Below are positions 56,103 to 64,000 of a stretch of DNA of 64,000 nucleotides, in pieces (positions within the stretch are counted from its first letter, which is position 1; every line of letters begins with the position of its first letter). The stretch covers positions 1-64,000 of the forward strand of contig JANWWI010000001.1 in the NCBI GenBank assembly GCA_025056355.1, written 5' to 3'. Under the pieces are notes generated by a model. The model saw only the letters and a list, made by a program, of their open reading frames with translations. It searched no databases and had not been told where the DNA came from. This stretch comes from Casimicrobiaceae bacterium. GTDB taxonomy: Bacteria; Pseudomonadota; Gammaproteobacteria; Burkholderiales; Casimicrobiaceae. The translations under genes were made by a program, and so were the position numbers.

Positions 56103-56458
56103 GCGGCTTGATCGTCGTCGGGGGTGCCGCCGCCGTCGACGTGGTCCGAATGCGTTTTGCGGAAGGCGGCCACGGCGATCACGATGATGAGCGCGGTCAT
56201 CGCAAAGCCGATCACAATTGCCGTGAGCACGAGCGCTTGCGGTAAGGGATCGGCGTAGTGCGCGAGCGTGGGCGCTTTGCTTGCGTCGATGATCGGCGGT
56301 GCACCGATCTTGATGCGTCCCATGAGCACGATGAACAGATTGACCGCGTGGGACAGGAGCGAAAGTCCGACAATGACGTCAAAAGTTCGCGGTCGCAGCA
56401 GCAAATACACTCCGCCGCCCGCAAGCAGCCCGACGGCAAGCGCATAGAGCAGGATCAT
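56099..56458 (-). CDS. mrpC: Mrp antiporter subunit MrpC
   Basis: 119 residues, NuoK-like, three helices, with VYLLLRPRTFDVIVGLSLLSHAVN and the terminal VLTAIVIGFAMTALIIV. Acidic tail DHVDGGGTPDDD. 4-nt overlaps on both sides. Confidence 0.94.
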   Translation of the reverse strand: MILLYALAVGLLAGGGVYLLLRPRTFDVIVGLSLLSHAVNLFIVLMGRIKIGAPPIIDASKAPTLAHYADPLPQALVLTAIVIGFAMTALIIVIAVAAFRKTHSDHVDGGGTPDDDQAA

Positions 56459-59277
56459 GCCGATTCTCCTCGGTCCGGGGGGGCTAAGCGGAGGCTGGCC
56501 TGACGCAGGCGCGCAATCGCAAGCAGCGCCACCATCGTGGCCCCAACCACGACGAAAAACACGCCGAGATCGAAAAGCGCCGCACTCGCAAGCGGTACTG
56601 CGCCAACACCCGGCAGCCAGGGGTAGTCATAGGTGCTTGTGAGAAAGGGCGAGCCGAACAACCACGCCGCCAGACCGGTTGCTCCGGCCGTCAACAGCCC
56701 GGCCGCGATCCACGGCCGGAAGTCGGTGCCCATGCGCGCTTCGACCCAGCGCTGCCCATTGGCAATGAACTGCAAGGTGAGCGCAAGCGCAAAGATGAGC
56801 CCCGCAATGAAGCCGCCGCCGGGCTCGTTGTGACCGCGCAGGAAGATGTAGAAGGTGATCACGACCGCCAGCGGCAGCAGCAGCCGCGCGACGAGGGCCA
56901 GCGGCAGCAGCAGCCGCCCGTCCGGTTTCGACTCGATCGAGCGCGCCGGCAAGCGACCCTCGAGGCTTGCCACGAGGGCAAAGATGATGATGCCCGCAAT
57001 GCCGAGCACACTGATCTCGCCGAGCGTGTCGAAGCCGCGGTAGTCGACGAGAATCACGTTGACGGCATTCGAGCCGCCGCCGAGCGGCACGGTGGTCTCC
57101 AGAAAATACGGCGAGATCGAATCAAATGGCACGAACTGCACCAGAAACACGAGTGCAGCCACGCCGAGCCCGACCGCGCTTGCCAGAAGCGCATCGCGTA
57201 GCCGTCGACCGGGGCGCCGTTCCGGTGGACTCTCGGCCGGCAGATGCGCAAGGGCGAGCATGAACAGCACGAGTGTGACCACCTCGACCATGAGCTGCGT
57301 GAGCGCGAGATCCGGGGCCGAGAGGTGCAAGAACGCCAGACTCACGGCAAGCCCGACAGCACCAAGCGCCATGAGCGCAACGAGCCGGCTGCGATAGGCG
57401 AGCACGGTCATGAGCGTGCCGAGAGCTGCGATCGCGAAGACCGCAAGCGTTGCGAAGTTGAGCCCATCGAACACGCGGGATGCCCGAATCGGCACCGCTG
57501 GCTCGCCCGAAGCGTCGAGCCAGGGGAGAAGCCCCGCCAGCAGCGCCGTCAAGGCAAAAAGGAACAAGTAGCGCTGAAGGCTGCCGTTGACGAGCCGTGC
57601 CGTGAGCCGCTCGGCCCAGTCGATGCTTGCACGATAGCCATGCTGAAACAGCACGCGTCCGGCGAGCGGGAAGGGGTTGAGCGCGTGCAGGTTCAAGCCG
57701 CGGTACATCGCCGCGTAGAGCGCCAGCCCTCCTACGAGGGCGACCGCGCTCATCGCCAGAGGAAGATTCAGGCCGTGCCAGAGCGAAAGCGTGAACGGTG
57801 GCAGCGCTCCGTGCGGGCCGCCAAAGACGGCCGCCTGGGCGGCCACCGCCAAGGTCGGTCCGACCACCGCTTGGGGAAACACCCCCACCAGCAGACAAAG
57901 CACGGTGAGCACCTCCACCGGCACGCGCATGAGTCGCGGCGGCTCGTGCGGTGTGGCCTCAAGCCCCCGCGGGGCGCCCGAAAACCACACCTCGTAGATG
58001 AAGCGAGCGCTGTAGGCCACCGAAAGCACCCCAGCCACGGTCGCGCCGAGCGGCAGCCATGCGTGGGTTGAAAGCGTCGCTGCCGCCTCAGCGAAAAACA
58101 TCTCCTTGGAGAGAAAGCCGTTTGCGAGCGGCACCCCGGCCATCGCGGCCGTTGCGATGATGGCCAGCGTGCCGGTGATCGGCATCAAGCGGTAGAGCCC
58201 GCCGAGCTTGCGGATGTCGCGGGTGTGGGCCTCATGGTCAATGATGCCCGCGGCCATGAAGAGCCCGGCCTTGAACGTGGCGTGGTTGATGATGTGAAAA
58301 ACGCCGGCCACCACCGCCATCGGCGTGTTGAGCCCGAACAGCAGGGTGATGAGTCCGAGGTGAGAGACGGTCGAATAGGCCAGCAGCCCTTTGAGGTCAT
58401 GCTGGAAGATGGCGAAATACGCCCCGACGAGCAGGGTGGCAAGCCCGACGATCGAGACGGCCCAGAACCACTCGGGAGAGCCGCCAAGCGCAGGCCAAAG
58501 GCGTGCGAGCAGGAACACGCCCGCCTTGACCATGGTGGCCGAGTGCAGGTAGGCCGACACCGGTGTGGGCGCGGCCATCGCTTGCGGGAGCCAGAAGTGA
58601 AACGGAAATTGCGCGCTCTTCGTGAAAACGCCCAAGAGCACAAGCGCAAGGGCGGGCACATAAAGCGGGTGGGCGCGGATGATTGGCCCTGAGGCGAGCA
58701 CGCGGTCAAGCTCATAGCTGCCCACGATCGAGCCGAGGATCACCACACCACCGAGCAGCGCGAGCCCGCCCGCGCCCGTCAGCGTCAGTGCAAGCCGTGC
58801 GCCTTCGCGCGCATCGCCCCGATGGTGCCAGTAGCCGATGAGCAGGAAGGATGAGAGGCTGGTCAACTCCCAAAAGACCACGAGCACGATGAGGTTTGCG
58901 CTCATGACCACGCCGAGCATCGCGCCCATGAAGGCGAGCAGGAAGGCGAAAAAGCGCGGCGCCGGGTCTTCTGGCCCGAGGTAATAGGCCGCGTAGAGGA
59001 CGATGAGCAGCCCGATGGCGTAGATCAAAAACATGAAGAGCCACGCCAGAGCGTCGATGCGCACGGCAAGCGCAAGGCCGAGCGCAGGCAGCCAGTCGAG
59101 GCCCGCACGCAAGATTTCGCCCGAAAACACGGCCGGGGCAAAGCCAAGCGTGAGCACAAGCCCGGCTACGGCGGTGGCAATCCCGAGCGCGACGGCAGCC
59201 GCGCGACGCTGTGTCGGCAATGCGGCCACGATGACCGCAGTCAGGAAAGGCAGCAGCGCTGCAAGCAGGGGAAGCAT
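56455..59277 (-). CDS. mrpA: Fused Mrp antiporter subunits MrpA and MrpB
   Basis: 940 residues. The first 500 are a NuoL-like proton channel (NLIVLVVFWELTSLSSFLLIGYWHH, TKSAQFPFHFWLPQAMAAPT with the channel Lys). Residues about 590-760 are the MrpA C-terminal section. The last 150 are a fused MrpB domain with GHNEPGGGFIAGLIFALAL. The Mrp complex is expected to exchange Na+ for H+ for salt and alkali tolerance. First gene of a six-gene operon. Confidence 0.93.
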   Translation of the reverse strand: MLPLLAALLPFLTAVIVAALPTQRRAAAVALGIATAVAGLVLTLGFAPAVFSGEILRAGLDWLPALGLALAVRIDALAWLFMFLIYAIGLLIVLYAAYYLGPEDPAPRFFAFLLAFMGAMLGVVMSANLIVLVVFWELTSLSSFLLIGYWHHRGDAREGARLALTLTGAGGLALLGGVVILGSIVGSYELDRVLASGPIIRAHPLYVPALALVLLGVFTKSAQFPFHFWLPQAMAAPTPVSAYLHSATMVKAGVFLLARLWPALGGSPEWFWAVSIVGLATLLVGAYFAIFQHDLKGLLAYSTVSHLGLITLLFGLNTPMAVVAGVFHIINHATFKAGLFMAAGIIDHEAHTRDIRKLGGLYRLMPITGTLAIIATAAMAGVPLANGFLSKEMFFAEAAATLSTHAWLPLGATVAGVLSVAYSARFIYEVWFSGAPRGLEATPHEPPRLMRVPVEVLTVLCLLVGVFPQAVVGPTLAVAAQAAVFGGPHGALPPFTLSLWHGLNLPLAMSAVALVGGLALYAAMYRGLNLHALNPFPLAGRVLFQHGYRASIDWAERLTARLVNGSLQRYLFLFALTALLAGLLPWLDASGEPAVPIRASRVFDGLNFATLAVFAIAALGTLMTVLAYRSRLVALMALGAVGLAVSLAFLHLSAPDLALTQLMVEVVTLVLFMLALAHLPAESPPERRPGRRLRDALLASAVGLGVAALVFLVQFVPFDSISPYFLETTVPLGGGSNAVNVILVDYRGFDTLGEISVLGIAGIIIFALVASLEGRLPARSIESKPDGRLLLPLALVARLLLPLAVVITFYIFLRGHNEPGGGFIAGLIFALALTLQFIANGQRWVEARMGTDFRPWIAAGLLTAGATGLAAWLFGSPFLTSTYDYPWLPGVGAVPLASAALFDLGVFFVVVGATMVALLAIARLRQASLRLAPPDRGESA

Positions 59278-59361
59278 GGCTCAGAACGCAGAGGCGGGTG
59301 TCGCTGTCCGCAAAGCCCAGTTCGAGCAGACTGCGGCGTGGCTGCGGCCCAGCGATGCCCG

Positions 59362-59442
59362 CGATTCTAGGCAGGCCGTCCAACCGAGGCCGCGATGGCG
59401 GGAAATCCTGAGGCATGCCGCGAAGCGGCCTGCCTAGAATCG
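59362..59442. repeat. Perfect 17-bp inverted repeat between mrpA and dctP
   Basis: CGATTCTAGGCAGGCCG (59362-59378) and its exact complement (59426-59442) flank a 47-nt centre. Each arm contains TAGAAT reading outward. The arms may hold divergent -10 elements or a regulator site; no good -35 partner is seen. Confidence 0.65.
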
Positions 59443-59564
59443 TTTGATGCAGCAAGGGGGAGTTGCGCATCCGCGGCAGCAAGGGCGTTCGAGGGTGCGC
59501 GCAGGCTCACTCGGGCCAGTCATGCTGGCTTCTCGTTTTCCTCAACGATCAAAGGAGAGTGTTT

Positions 59565-60653
59565 ATGCAACGTCGTGATTTCCTCGCCAAAACCGCCGCC
59601 GGCGCCGCGGCGGGGGGCGCGATTCTCGGTGCGCCGTACGTGATCGGTCAGTCCCCTGCGGTTCGTTGGCGTCTTTCGTCGGCCTTCCCGAAGGCGCTCG
59701 ACACCATCTACGGTGCTGCGGAAGAATTTGCCAAGATCGTCAACCGGATGAGCGGCGGCAAGTTCCAGATCTCGGTGCATGCTGCCGGTGAGCTTGTGCC
59801 GATGCCGGGCTTGGCCGACGCCGTGCAAAACGGCACGGTGGAGTGCGGCCATACCGCCTCGTACTACTACTTCGGCAAAAACGACGCCTTTGCGCTCGGG
59901 ACCGCGATTCCGTTCGGCCTCAACAGCCGCCAAATGACCGCGTGGTTCTACGAAGGCAACGGCTTGAAGCTGATGCGCGAGTTCTTCGACGGCTACAACA
60001 TCATCAACTTCCCGATGGGCAACACCGGGGCCCAGATGGGGGGCTGGTACAGGAAGGAGATCAAAAGCGCCAAAGACTTCGAGGGCCTGAAGTTCCGCGT
60101 CGGGGGCTTTGCCGGCCGGGTCTGCCAGCGCCTTGGCGCGGTCCCGCAGAACATTCCGGGCGGTGAGATCTACCAAGCACTCGAGAAAGGCACGATCGAT
60201 GCCTGCGAGTGGGTCGGGCCCTACGACGACATGAAGCTTGGCTTCCACAAAGTCGCGCCACACTACTACTACCCCGGTTGGTGGGAAGGCGGTGCAGGCC
60301 TTGACCTCTACGTGAATAAGAAAGCCTGGGAAGCGCTTCCCGCGGAATACAAAGCGATGGTCGAGGCAGCCGCCTCGCATGCGCATGTGGAGATGCAGGC
60401 CCGCTACGACGCGCGAAACCCGGGTGCGCTCAAGCAGTTGGTCGCCCAGGGCACTAAACTGCACCGCTTCCCGAAAGACCTTATGGACAAGGCCTTCAAG
60501 GAGGCGATGGATCTCTACTCCGAGCTCTCGGCGAAGAATCCGCAGTGGAAGAAGATCTACGAGGACTACGCAAACTTCCGGCGCGATGCCAACATGTGGT
60601 TCCGCTTTACCGAGATGAGCTTCGACACCTACATGCAGTCGGCCAAGCTCTGA
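59565..60653 (+). CDS. TRAP transporter solute-binding protein DctP
   Basis: 362 residues. Tat-type signal QRRDFLAKTAAGAAAGG. Binding-protein core: SSAFPKALDTIYGAAEEFA, ECGHTASYYYFGKNDAFALG, GLKFRVGGFAGRVCQRLGA, and EKGTIDACEWVGPYDDMKLG, which includes the substrate-binding Arg. The subfamily resembles binders of keto or other carboxylic acids. It is an orphan: no dctQ or dctM lies beside it and a terminator follows. AAAGGAG precedes the ATG. Confidence 0.9.
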   Translation: MQRRDFLAKTAAGAAAGGAILGAPYVIGQSPAVRWRLSSAFPKALDTIYGAAEEFAKIVNRMSGGKFQISVHAAGELVPMPGLADAVQNGTVECGHTASYYYFGKNDAFALGTAIPFGLNSRQMTAWFYEGNGLKLMREFFDGYNIINFPMGNTGAQMGGWYRKEIKSAKDFEGLKFRVGGFAGRVCQRLGAVPQNIPGGEIYQALEKGTIDACEWVGPYDDMKLGFHKVAPHYYYPGWWEGGAGLDLYVNKKAWEALPAEYKAMVEAAASHAHVEMQARYDARNPGALKQLVAQGTKLHRFPKDLMDKAFKEAMDLYSELSAKNPQWKKIYEDYANFRRDANMWFRFTEMSFDTYMQSAKL

Positions 60654-60676
60654 AGCGCTCGTCGGCTGCTTGGCCA

Positions 60677-60713
60677 AAGCCCCGTTCGGTCCAGGCCGGC
60701 GGGGCTTTTTTGT
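60677..60713 (+). terminator. Rho-independent terminator of dctP
   Basis: Stem AAGCCCCG/CGGGGCTT with a 15-nt loop followed by a T-run, 24 bp after the stop. Confidence 0.9.
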
Positions 60714-60780
60714 TTGGACGGCTAAGGGCAGCACATCAAGTCGCGCCCGGCCGATCGGTGTTGTCACTACACTCGCGCCC

Positions 60781-61983
60781 ATGCAGGCCCGTCCCACCCA
60801 GCGTGTGCTTCTCGGCGTGACCGGTGGCATTGCCGCCTACAAGAGCGCGGAACTTGTGCGCCTCTTGGTCAAGTCGGGCCGGATGGTCACGGTCGTGATG
60901 ACCCGTGCCGCAAGCGAATTCGTGGGTGCTGCAACCTTTCAGGCGCTTTCGGGCCGGCCCGTCTATAGCGACCTTTGGGACAGCCGTCCGCCCAGCGGGA
61001 TGGCGCACATCGAGCTTACCCGTGAGGCCGACGTGATGCTTGTGGCCCCGGCCTCGGCCGATTTCCTGGCGCGGTTGGTGCATGGCCGATGCGACGACCT
61101 GCTTACCGCGGCATGCCTTGCACGTTCGATCCCGCTCATCGTATGTCCGGCCATGAACCGGCAGATGTGGGAACACCCGGCTACCCAGCGCAACGTTGCA
61201 CAGCTCAAGGCCGATGGCGTTGTCCTCTTCGGTCCCGGCACCGGCGAGCAGGCCTGCGGCGAGGTTGGCGATGGACGCATGTGGGAGCCCGAGCAAATTC
61301 TGGAAGCACTGGAGGCATGGGCACAACCGAAGCGGCTCGCCGGCCGGCGTGTGCTTGTGACCGCGGGCCCCACGCAGGAGCCGATCGATCCGGTGCGTGT
61401 GATCACCAATCACTCCTCGGGGAAGATGGGCTTTGCCCTGGCCCGGGCCGCTGCCGAGGCGGGCGCCGAGGTCACCCTCGTGGCGGGGCCGGTGACGCTT
61501 TCCACGCCGCTCGGCGTGCGGCGGATCGACGTGACCAGCGCGCGCGAGATGTATGAAGCCGTGTTTGCCGAGCTTGACGCCTTAGACCTCTTTATCGCCG
61601 TGGCCGCGGTTGCCGATTACCGGCCGCGACAGCGTGCGGCGCAGAAGATCAAAAAGGGTGGAGAGCCGCTCACGCTCACCCTCGAGCCGACCGAGGACAT
61701 CCTCGCAGCCGTGGCCGAACGGGCGCGCGCTCGCGGCGGGAAGCCCTACTGCGTGGGCTTTGCGGCAGAAAGCGAGCAGATTGAGGACTACGCCGAAGAA
61801 AAACGCCGACGCAAAGGCATCCCGCTGATTGTGGCCAATTGCGCACAAGAAATGTTCGGCGCTGATCTCGGCGAGCTCACACTGCTCGATGAGCGCGGCG
61901 CGCGACGCTTGCCGCGCCAGGACAAACTCGCGCTTGCGCGCGCGGTTGTGACCGAGATCGCCGCTCGCCTGCCGAATCCTTGA
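60781..61983 (+). CDS. coaBC: Bifunctional CoaBC
   Basis: 400 residues. Phosphopantothenate-cysteine ligase plus decarboxylase in CoA synthesis. CoaC half: GVTGGIAAYKSAELVRLL, the catalytic His in SGMAHIELTREAD, VCPAMNRQMW and GEQACGEVGDGRM (catalytic Cys). CoaB half: VTAGPTQEPIDPVRVITNHS and SGKMGFALARA. The ATG at 60781 is used; in-frame sequence from 60670 is not conserved. Confidence 0.95.
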   Translation: MQARPTQRVLLGVTGGIAAYKSAELVRLLVKSGRMVTVVMTRAASEFVGAATFQALSGRPVYSDLWDSRPPSGMAHIELTREADVMLVAPASADFLARLVHGRCDDLLTAACLARSIPLIVCPAMNRQMWEHPATQRNVAQLKADGVVLFGPGTGEQACGEVGDGRMWEPEQILEALEAWAQPKRLAGRRVLVTAGPTQEPIDPVRVITNHSSGKMGFALARAAAEAGAEVTLVAGPVTLSTPLGVRRIDVTSAREMYEAVFAELDALDLFIAVAAVADYRPRQRAAQKIKKGGEPLTLTLEPTEDILAAVAERARARGGKPYCVGFAAESEQIEDYAEEKRRRKGIPLIVANCAQEMFGADLGELTLLDERGARRLPRQDKLALARAVVTEIAARLPNP

Positions 61984-61984
61984 G

Positions 61985-62009
61985 CGCAATGCTGCGATGC
62001 AGCATTGCG
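61985..62009 (+). repeat. Perfect hairpin directly after coaBC
   Basis: An 11-bp stem CGCAATGCTGC/GCAGCATTGCG with a GAT loop begins one base after the stop. There is no T-run. It could protect the coaBC 3' end or serve as an operator for the next gene. Confidence 0.65.
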
Positions 62010-62083
62010 GATCGGTATGCGAATGGGGCGATTTGCATCGACTCGACAGCCACACGAGCGTTCGGATCGCCTATAAATCGGGT

Positions 62084-62116
62084 TCGAGTCAACTCGATGA
62101 CGGTTCGATGACGGTT
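62084..62116 (+). promoter_or_regulatory. Dyad plus tandem 11-bp repeat before pmtA
   Basis: TCGAGT-CA-ACTCGA (62084-62097) overlaps two tandem copies of CGATGACGGTT (62095-62105 and 62106-62116), 45-77 bp before the methyltransferase start. Such clustering suggests a regulator binding region; no named factor was matched. Confidence 0.45.
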
Positions 62117-62160
62117 CGGCTGCACGGATCGTTTGGACCGTTATCCGCCTGGAGTTCCCC

Positions 62161-62922
62161 GTGTCGAGCAAAGTGAGCGGCCCCATGGCTACCGTCACCG
62201 CGAGCACGACCGCCGTGGGCAAGGTCTCGGCCCCTTCGGTCGGTGGTGCCGAGTCAAAGTGCCTTTGCGCAAGCGCCCGCGTCGTTGACGTGACGCCGCA
62301 GGATGTGAAGGCCAGCTATCGTCGTTGGGCGCCAATCTACGACTGGATGTTTGGCCGGCCGTTACAAGACGGTCGCGACAAGCTGATCGCGCATGTTGAG
62401 CGCTTGCAGCCCAAGCGGCTTCTCGAAATTGGCGTTGGCACGGGGCTCTTGCTGCCGAGGTATCCAAAAAGCACGCAGGTGGTTGGCATCGACATCTCGG
62501 ACGAGATGCTCGCAATTGCCCGGCGGCGGGTCGAGCGCGCTGGCCTGACGAACGTGGACCTGCGCGCAGGCGACTGTGAACACATGAACTTCGCTGACGG
62601 CGAGTTCGACTGCGTGGTCATCCCCTATGTGCTTTCGGTGACCCCGGACCCGGCGCGCCTGGTTCACGAAGCGATCCGTGTGTGTGCGCCGGAGGGCCGC
62701 ATCATCGTGGCCAACCACTTCAACGGCAGCAAGGCCTGGGCGCTGCTTGAGCGGCTTTATGCACCGCTTGCGGCCAAGATCGGTTTTCGTTCGGATTTCA
62801 GCTACGAGGAGCACATCCTCGCCCACCCCTGGACCGTCGAGTCGGTGGAGACGGCAAATTGGCTTGGCTTATCGAAGGTGGTGGTGCTGATTCCGCCGCC
62901 GGCAGGCGCGGCCCTCACCTGA
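62161..62922 (+). CDS. PmtA-like SAM-dependent methyltransferase
   Basis: 253 residues. Class I methyltransferase: motif I LLEIGVGTGLLLPRYPKS, motif II VVGIDISDEMLAIARRRVE, acidic loop RAGDCEHMNF, and post-motif VIPYVLSVTPDPARLVHE. YRRWAPIYDWMFGRPLQDGR at the start and IIVANHFNGS near the end match bacterial phosphatidylethanolamine N-methyltransferases (PmtA). The first 45 residues are a variable Ser/Thr-rich leader. GTG at 62161 has GGAG 7 nt upstream; ATG at 62185 is an alternative. Confidence 0.78.
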   Translation: MSSKVSGPMATVTASTTAVGKVSAPSVGGAESKCLCASARVVDVTPQDVKASYRRWAPIYDWMFGRPLQDGRDKLIAHVERLQPKRLLEIGVGTGLLLPRYPKSTQVVGIDISDEMLAIARRRVERAGLTNVDLRAGDCEHMNFADGEFDCVVIPYVLSVTPDPARLVHEAIRVCAPEGRIIVANHFNGSKAWALLERLYAPLAAKIGFRSDFSYEEHILAHPWTVESVETANWLGLSKVVVLIPPPAGAALT

Positions 62923-63009
62923 CCTGACGAGTGACAAATCGTTCTTTGCCTGGGAGAGCCAAGGATGGCTTGCCCGGCCATCGCGAGGCACGGACTCGAA
63001 AACAGCAAC

Positions 63010-63028
63010 ACCCCTGGCCGCCAGGGGT
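63010..63028. repeat. Hairpin between convergent genes
   Basis: ACCCCTGG-CCG-CCAGGGGT, perfect stem of 8 bp in the gap between pmtA and the sulfatase-like gene. There is no T-run on either side, so only a weak terminator at best. Confidence 0.45.
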
Positions 63029-63074
63029 CAGGGCACGTTTCTCAGAGGTCCGCTTTGGCGTCTCGGGCCGGTGA

Positions 63075-64000
63075 CTAACGGCGATGGGCTTTTGCAATGG
63101 CCTCGGCGCCTGGCGGTCCAGAACTCGGGACCAAATCGTCGAGACGCAAACTAGAGAAGTGTGCGCGCAAGGCAGCGGCTTGTGGGTGTTCCAAGGCGAG
63201 AGGCTGCCGTTCTTCTGGATCGGCGCGCAGATCGAATAGCGCCTCCTTCATCGTTGAAAAGTCGCGGATCAACTTGAGGCAACGTCGGGCATCGCATTGA
63301 AGGATCGCCACGTGGGGCGGTTGAACGTGCACGCTGATGCGATCGGGCGGCGGGGAGTCCTGCAACGGATGGCCGGACCAATGCGATGGGATGGGCAGGC
63401 CGAGTGCACGCGCGATGGTGGGGGCGATGTCGGCCTGGATGGCCGGCCGGTCCCGAAGGCCGGCCGGCGCGCCGTTGAGCCAAACGAACGGAATGCGCAG
63501 AAGCGGCTCGTAGAGGGTATAGCCATGAGCACGCACGCCGTGCTGGCCGAGCGCTTCGCCGTGATCGGCGGTCAGAAGCACGAGGCTGTCGTCACGAAGA
63601 TATCCAAGCCGGGAGAGCGCGCTCCAGAGACGCTCGATCACCGCGTCAGCCGTGCGGATGCCATCGTCGTAGAAATGAAGCGCCGCCGTTTCGATCGGAT
63701 AGCGCTGCCATAGCGCCGGAGGGACCTCGTCAGCCGCGCGGTTGAGCTTGACCGCCCGGGGGCCGAAGCGGTGTGTCGACATCAAGTGAATCAGAACGAA
63801 ATAGGCCTCGCCGGAGGCTGCAGGAGGAAGCTGCTCGACAAAACGGACAAGGGTCTCATCATCGTTTGGATAACCGCCTCGTGTGTACCCGTCGCTGTAG
63901 AGCTCGGCTTCCCCCAGCGCGTGGCGAAGCCCGTAGAAGTTGGTGTGGTCGCCAGAGAGCAGAAACAGGCGTCGGTAACCATGGCGCGCGAGTATTTCGG
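63075..64000 (-). CDS. Sulfatase/phosphoethanolamine-transferase-fold protein, partial
   Basis: The reading frame has no stop from 63075 to the window end, so only the C-terminal 308 residues are visible. Alkaline-phosphatase superfamily features: GYRRLFLLSGDHTNFYGLRH, AYFVLIHLMSTHRFGPR, and the metal-binding LVLLTADHGEALGQHGVRAH. YDDGIRTADAVIERLWSAL between these is typical of sulfatases and membrane phosphoglycerol or phosphoethanolamine transferases. The N-terminus, which would tell these apart, lies outside. Confidence 0.82.
   Translation of the reverse strand, partial: EILARHGYRRLFLLSGDHTNFYGLRHALGEAELYSDGYTRGGYPNDDETLVRFVEQLPPAASGEAYFVLIHLMSTHRFGPRAVKLNRAADEVPPALWQRYPIETAALHFYDDGIRTADAVIERLWSALSRLGYLRDDSLVLLTADHGEALGQHGVRAHGYTLYEPLLRIPFVWLNGAPAGLRDRPAIQADIAPTIARALGLPIPSHWSGHPLQDSPPPDRISVHVQPPHVAILQCDARRCLKLIRDFSTMKEALFDLRADPEERQPLALEHPQAAALRAHFSSLRLDDLVPSSGPPGAEAIAKAHRR

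Noticed and set aside
63010-63028. Bidirectional terminator between pmtA and the sulfatase-like gene
   Set aside because: The stem is good, but neither strand has a T-run; listed only as a hairpin.

Overview
The window reads as a chromosomal segment of a GC-rich betaproteobacterium, most likely of the Burkholderiales or a neighbouring order. The evidence is the combination of a PhaR/phasin pair, a class I fumarase, a betaproteobacterial-type sodium:solute symporter with a DUF4212 small subunit, a urea ABC transporter joined to a urease cluster, a hmu-type haem locus with HemP, and an Mrp antiporter with fused MrpA/B. Genes are packed closely, with many 4-nt ATGA overlaps. No phage, CRISPR array, rRNA or tRNA gene was recognised.

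Layout. 1-1.3 kb: a decayed IS481-family element, with both terminal inverted repeats visible, beside the 3' stump of a choice-of-anchor/phytase-like gene. 1.4-7 kb: adenine deaminase, molybdenum cofactor genes (mobA, moeA), rppH and rimO. 7-8.4 kb: divergent phaR and phaP. 8.6-14.3 kb (minus): two-subunit sodium:solute symporter, TPR protein, YggT-like protein, acs. 14.6-24.2 kb (plus): UPF0114 protein, fumarase, a GGDEF-EAL protein, dnaG, a sulfurtransferase, a glycine-zipper envelope protein, a RidA-like protein and an ArgD/AstC-like aminotransferase.

24.5-32.8 kb is a haem-uptake locus on the minus strand: TonB receptor, small Cys-Pro protein, HmuS, HmuT, HmuU, HmuV, ChaN. A Fur-like box lies inside the promoter spacer, and hemP is divergent. 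After an MFS exporter comes a 12.3-kb nitrogen block (34.2-46.5 kb, minus): urtABCDE-ureD-ureA-ureJ-ureB-(NTF2-like)-ureC-ureE-ureF-ureG. It sits downstream of a textbook sigma-54 promoter with NtrC-like half-sites about 90-145 bp upstream of the inferred start. It would import urea, hydrolyse it in the cytoplasm, load nickel into urease and be induced under nitrogen limitation.

47-64 kb: dusA, a DUF2061 protein, a degraded Bug (TctC-type) fragment, an EF-hand secreted protein, a LysE exporter, glyA, an arsC-aquaporin pair (arsenate reduction plus an arsenite channel), a tandem universal stress protein, a six-gene Mrp Na+/H+ antiporter operon with every junction overlapping by 4 nt, an orphan TRAP binding protein, coaBC, a PmtA-like methyltransferase, and a sulfatase-fold gene cut by the window end.

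Most of the window is conserved metabolism. The least explained items are the small Cys-Pro protein coupled to the haem receptor, the exported NTF2-like protein coupled to ureC, the duplicated start region of the haem receptor, the symporter with a long charged insertion and a canonical EF-hand loop, and several perfect intergenic dyads (52316-52333, 59362-59442, 61985-62009). Motifs, overlaps and repeats were read directly. Functions come from family knowledge. Regulation is inferred.
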